Positions 6,112 to 7,294 of a stretch of 7,294 bases of DNA are shown here, in pieces. Under the pieces are notes generated by a model. It ran no database searches. It was not told the DNA's origin and saw nothing but the letters and a program-made list of their open reading frames with translations. This DNA is from DATCVR01 sp036566745 (GTDB lineage: Bacteria; Actinomycetota; Actinomycetes; Jiangellales; Jiangellaceae): assembly GCA_036566745.1 (NCBI GenBank), contig DATCVR010000358.1, positions 1 to 7,294 on the forward strand. Direction: 5' to 3'. Position 1 is the first letter of the stretch. Every line of letters begins with the position of its first letter. The translations under genes were made by a program, and so were the position numbers.

Positions 6112-6594
6112 TCAGCTCAGTCGGGCGGCTGCCACGGGCCGATCTGAGCTCTTCGCCAGACCGCGCAGGACCACATGGACGAGGACCAGCGACGGCAGGA
6201 AGAACGGCCACTGGGGGAGGATCAGGACCTCGTCGAGTCCCCGGACCGCCAGAGTGGTCGCGATGAACACGGCCACGACCGACCACAGGAGGAAGGCGGC
6301 GCCGACGAGGAGGGCCCGCGCCTTGGCGTGGTCGCCGCGACGTATCGCCCGGGCCGCCCACGCCGGCGCCAGGCCCATGCCGAGAAACACGAACCCGACG
6401 AACAGGTACATCGTCTGGGTCATCAGGACCGGTTCGCCCACGTAGCGCGGGCCCTGGTTGCTCGGGACGCCCGTCGCGTGGTCGGTCAGCGGGTCGACGT
6501 AGAGGTAGTAGCCGGCGCTCTCGTGGACGATGGCGATGAGGATCATCAGGACGGACGCGGTGACGAGCAGCCGGATCTGGGTCTTCGTCGTCAT
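6112..6594 (-). CDS. Hypothetical four-helix membrane protein
   Basis: I do not recognise this 160-residue protein as a named family. It has four hydrophobic segments, near residues 8-25, 58-79, 94-117 and 123-143, the last rich in aromatic residues and prolines (ILPQWPFFLPSLVLVHVVL). Between the first and second segments is a roughly 30-residue polar loop with YYLYVDPLTDHATG and NQGPRYVGEP. A basic stretch (ARAIRRGDHAKAR, 81-93) between segments two and three is probably cytoplasmic by the positive-inside rule. No catalytic motif is visible. The ATG at 6594 lies 4 bases after the stop of the upstream gene, so the two are almost surely co-transcribed and may act as a pair. A function should not be assigned from this. 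Confidence 0.85.
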   Translation of the reverse strand: MTTKTQIRLLVTASVLMILIAIVHESAGYYLYVDPLTDHATGVPSNQGPRYVGEPVLMTQTMYLFVGFVFLGMGLAPAWAARAIRRGDHAKARALLVGAAFLLWSVVAVFIATTLAVRGLDEVLILPQWPFFLPSLVLVHVVLRGLAKSSDRPVAAARLS

Positions 6595-6598
6595 GGCT

Positions 6599-7030
6599 CT
6601 AGCCCTGACCGCTGAGCGCCACGACCAAGCTCAGACCACCGAGGACGATGCAGATCGGCGCGAAGACCTTGAGGTCCCAGGACCTAAACTCCGTGGAGTC
6701 GTCGTCACGCCAGGCCATGACCGCCGGGAAGGCGGTGCCGCGGAGGAGTAGCCCTCCGGCGATCGCCCAGGCTCCGGCCGTGTAGAGCGGGTCCGGGCCG
6801 ACAGCGGGGACGACGTCCGCCTTGGCCGCGACGACGTAGGCGGCGCCGGCCAGCACCCCGGCCATGCCCAGGCAGGCAGGAAGCCACGGGACGTCGTCGT
6901 CTTCGCTCCCGAGGACGATGCGGGCGAGGGTGGCGCGGTCCGGCGCGGGCCACGGGGTGAATGCCCAGACGGCGTGGATTGCTGCTGCGCCAGCGAGCCC
7001 TGCCGTCGCCAGCATCCCGGCAATGCTCAT
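6599..7030 (-). CDS. DUF3995-like membrane protein
   Basis: This 143-residue protein has four hydrophobic segments (about 5-24, 50-69, 83-99, 121-140). The pattern resembles DUF3995: an early His and Trp (AAAIHAVWAF, 15-24), a glycine-rich second helix, GGLLLRGTAFP (92-102), and a final FRSWDLKVFAPICIVLGG (115-132) matching the family's aromatic-D-x-x-x-x-x-P ending before the last helix. The match is from memory of the family pattern, not a profile search. DUF3995 proteins have no established function. The ATG at 7030 is supported by a GGAGA about 7 bases upstream on the minus strand. It is the first gene of a two-gene unit whose upstream region carries a palindrome that may bind a repressor. 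Confidence 0.85.
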   Translation of the reverse strand: MSIAGMLATAGLAGAAAIHAVWAFTPWPAPDRATLARIVLGSEDDDVPWLPACLGMAGVLAGAAYVVAAKADVVPAVGPDPLYTAGAWAIAGGLLLRGTAFPAVMAWRDDDSTEFRSWDLKVFAPICIVLGGLSLVVALSGQG

Positions 7031-7069
7031 AGCTGATCTCCGATCGCACTGAACGATGTCAACGACCAG

Positions 7070-7075
7070 ACCATA
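7070..7075 (-). promoter_or_regulatory. Candidate -10 box of the two-gene membrane protein operon
   Basis: On the minus strand TATGGT (7075 to 7070) fits TANNNT and would start transcription near 7063, leaving a leader of about 33 bases with a GGAGA ribosome binding site. It lies inside the 18-bp palindrome, so a bound protein would block it. No good -35 is found 17 bases upstream (ATCTCT at 7098 to 7093). A perfect TTGACA at 7062 to 7057 is an alternative, but lacks a -10 at proper spacing. Confidence 0.35.
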
Positions 7076-7088
7076 CGGAACTGTATGG
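7071..7088. promoter_or_regulatory. 18-bp inverted repeat, TetR-type operator
   Basis: CCATACGGAACTGTATGG has perfect 6-base arms (7071-7076 and 7083-7088) around a 6-base centre whose inner G7078/C7081 also match. Length, spacing and the TAC...GTA core resemble operators of TetR-family repressors. It sits 41-58 bases upstream of the DUF3995-like gene's start codon. No regulator gene is visible in the window, so the protein that binds is unknown. Confidence 0.6.
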
Positions 7089-7095
7089 ACGGAGA

Positions 7096-7115
7096 GATCA
7101 CCCGTGCGGGGGATC
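7096..7115. terminator. Possible hairpin after the right-edge gene
   Basis: GATC (7096-7099) and CCC (7101-7103) pair with GGG (7108-7110) and GATC (7112-7115), with an A-G mismatch between the two blocks and loop GTGC. It lies 30 bases beyond the stop of the minus-strand gene at the right edge and before the next promoter region. It lacks a T run, so the call is weak. Confidence 0.25.
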
Positions 7116-7144
7116 GGATCCGGCCGAGTGCCGCCCGGTGTGCC

Positions 7145-7294
7145 TCAGACGTGGAACCCGGTCTGGACCTCGCGCACGGCCTCGCCCCGACCGTCAGCGG
7201 GTCCGCAGAGCGAGCCGCCCGAGGAACTCCGGTCGAGCTCGCCCTCGCTCACGGCGGTGCTCGGCACCATGAACCACGGCTGGTCGCCCGAGGG
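7145..7294 (-). CDS. C-terminal 49 residues of an unidentified protein
   Basis: The minus-strand frame is open from the window edge to a TGA (complement of TCA at 7145-7147). Nearly every codon ends in G or C, which in this genome supports real coding. The visible tail begins PSGDQPWFMVPSTAV, continues through a serine- and glycine-rich stretch with one Cys, and ends EVQTGFHV. It is polar and lacks a membrane helix. It is too short for a family call. It points the same way as the two membrane genes but is 114 bases away, with a palindrome and a possible promoter between, so it is probably a separate transcription unit. Confidence 0.6.
   Translation of the reverse strand, partial: PSGDQPWFMVPSTAVSEGELDRSSSGGSLCGPADGRGEAVREVQTGFHV

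Noticed and set aside
6175..6615. 146-codon open frame on the plus strand
   Set aside because: The product is an Arg/Asp/Gln-rich shadow; the opposite strand gives a coherent membrane protein with a start 4 bases from its neighbour.
7057..7062. TTGACA on the minus strand as the -35 box of the DUF3995-like gene
   Set aside because: No -10-like hexamer occurs 16-19 bases downstream, and it would leave almost no space before the ribosome binding site.
1..7294. CRISPR arrays, insertion sequences, tRNA genes or phage genes
   Set aside because: No spaced direct repeats, transposase motifs, terminal inverted repeats or tRNA-like folds were seen; the window is ordinary chromosomal metabolism.

Overview
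The window is GC-rich chromosomal DNA whose genes end most codons in G or C, use GTG as well as ATG starts, and overlap or nearly touch. Together with the protein signatures (actinobacterial RibBA, a PnuC-type RibM inside the rib operon, 284-residue long-form HisG, a stand-alone HisE), this points to a high-GC actinomycete. A member of Propionibacteriales/Nocardioidaceae is my best guess, but that level is inference only.

Layout: (1) 1-369, the C-terminal half of ribulose-phosphate 3-epimerase (rpe). (2) 370-787, a gene-free control region with a candidate promoter, a complete FMN riboswitch (527-662) and a 125-base expression platform. (3) 788-4876, a riboflavin operon ribD-ribE-ribM-ribBA-ribH with overlaps or gaps of at most 4 bases. 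(4) 4937-6072, hisE-hisG, probably started from its own promoter as a leaderless message. (5) 6085-6107, a terminator hairpin between convergent transcription units. (6) On the minus strand, a two-gene operon of small membrane proteins (7030 to 6112), the first resembling DUF3995, preceded by an 18-bp inverted repeat of TetR-operator type. (7) 7145-7294 minus, the last 49 residues of an unidentified protein.

How the genes work together: Rpe makes or uses ribulose 5-phosphate, one of the two precursors of riboflavin. RibBA makes both dedicated precursors (DHBP and the pyrimidine from GTP), RibD deaminates and reduces the pyrimidine, RibH joins the branches to lumazine, and RibE dismutates lumazine to riboflavin. 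RibM is a likely riboflavin import channel, so synthesis and uptake would be governed by the same FMN riboswitch. HisG and HisE carry out the first two steps of histidine synthesis and are a separate function sharing the neighbourhood.

I do not see a new biological system. The most informative observation is that the sequence of the riboswitch and its leader spells out a simple translational switch: bases 532-540, which include part of the 5' strand of P1, are perfectly complementary to 751-759, and that segment can otherwise pair with 783-788 next to the ribD Shine-Dalgarno sequence and start codon.
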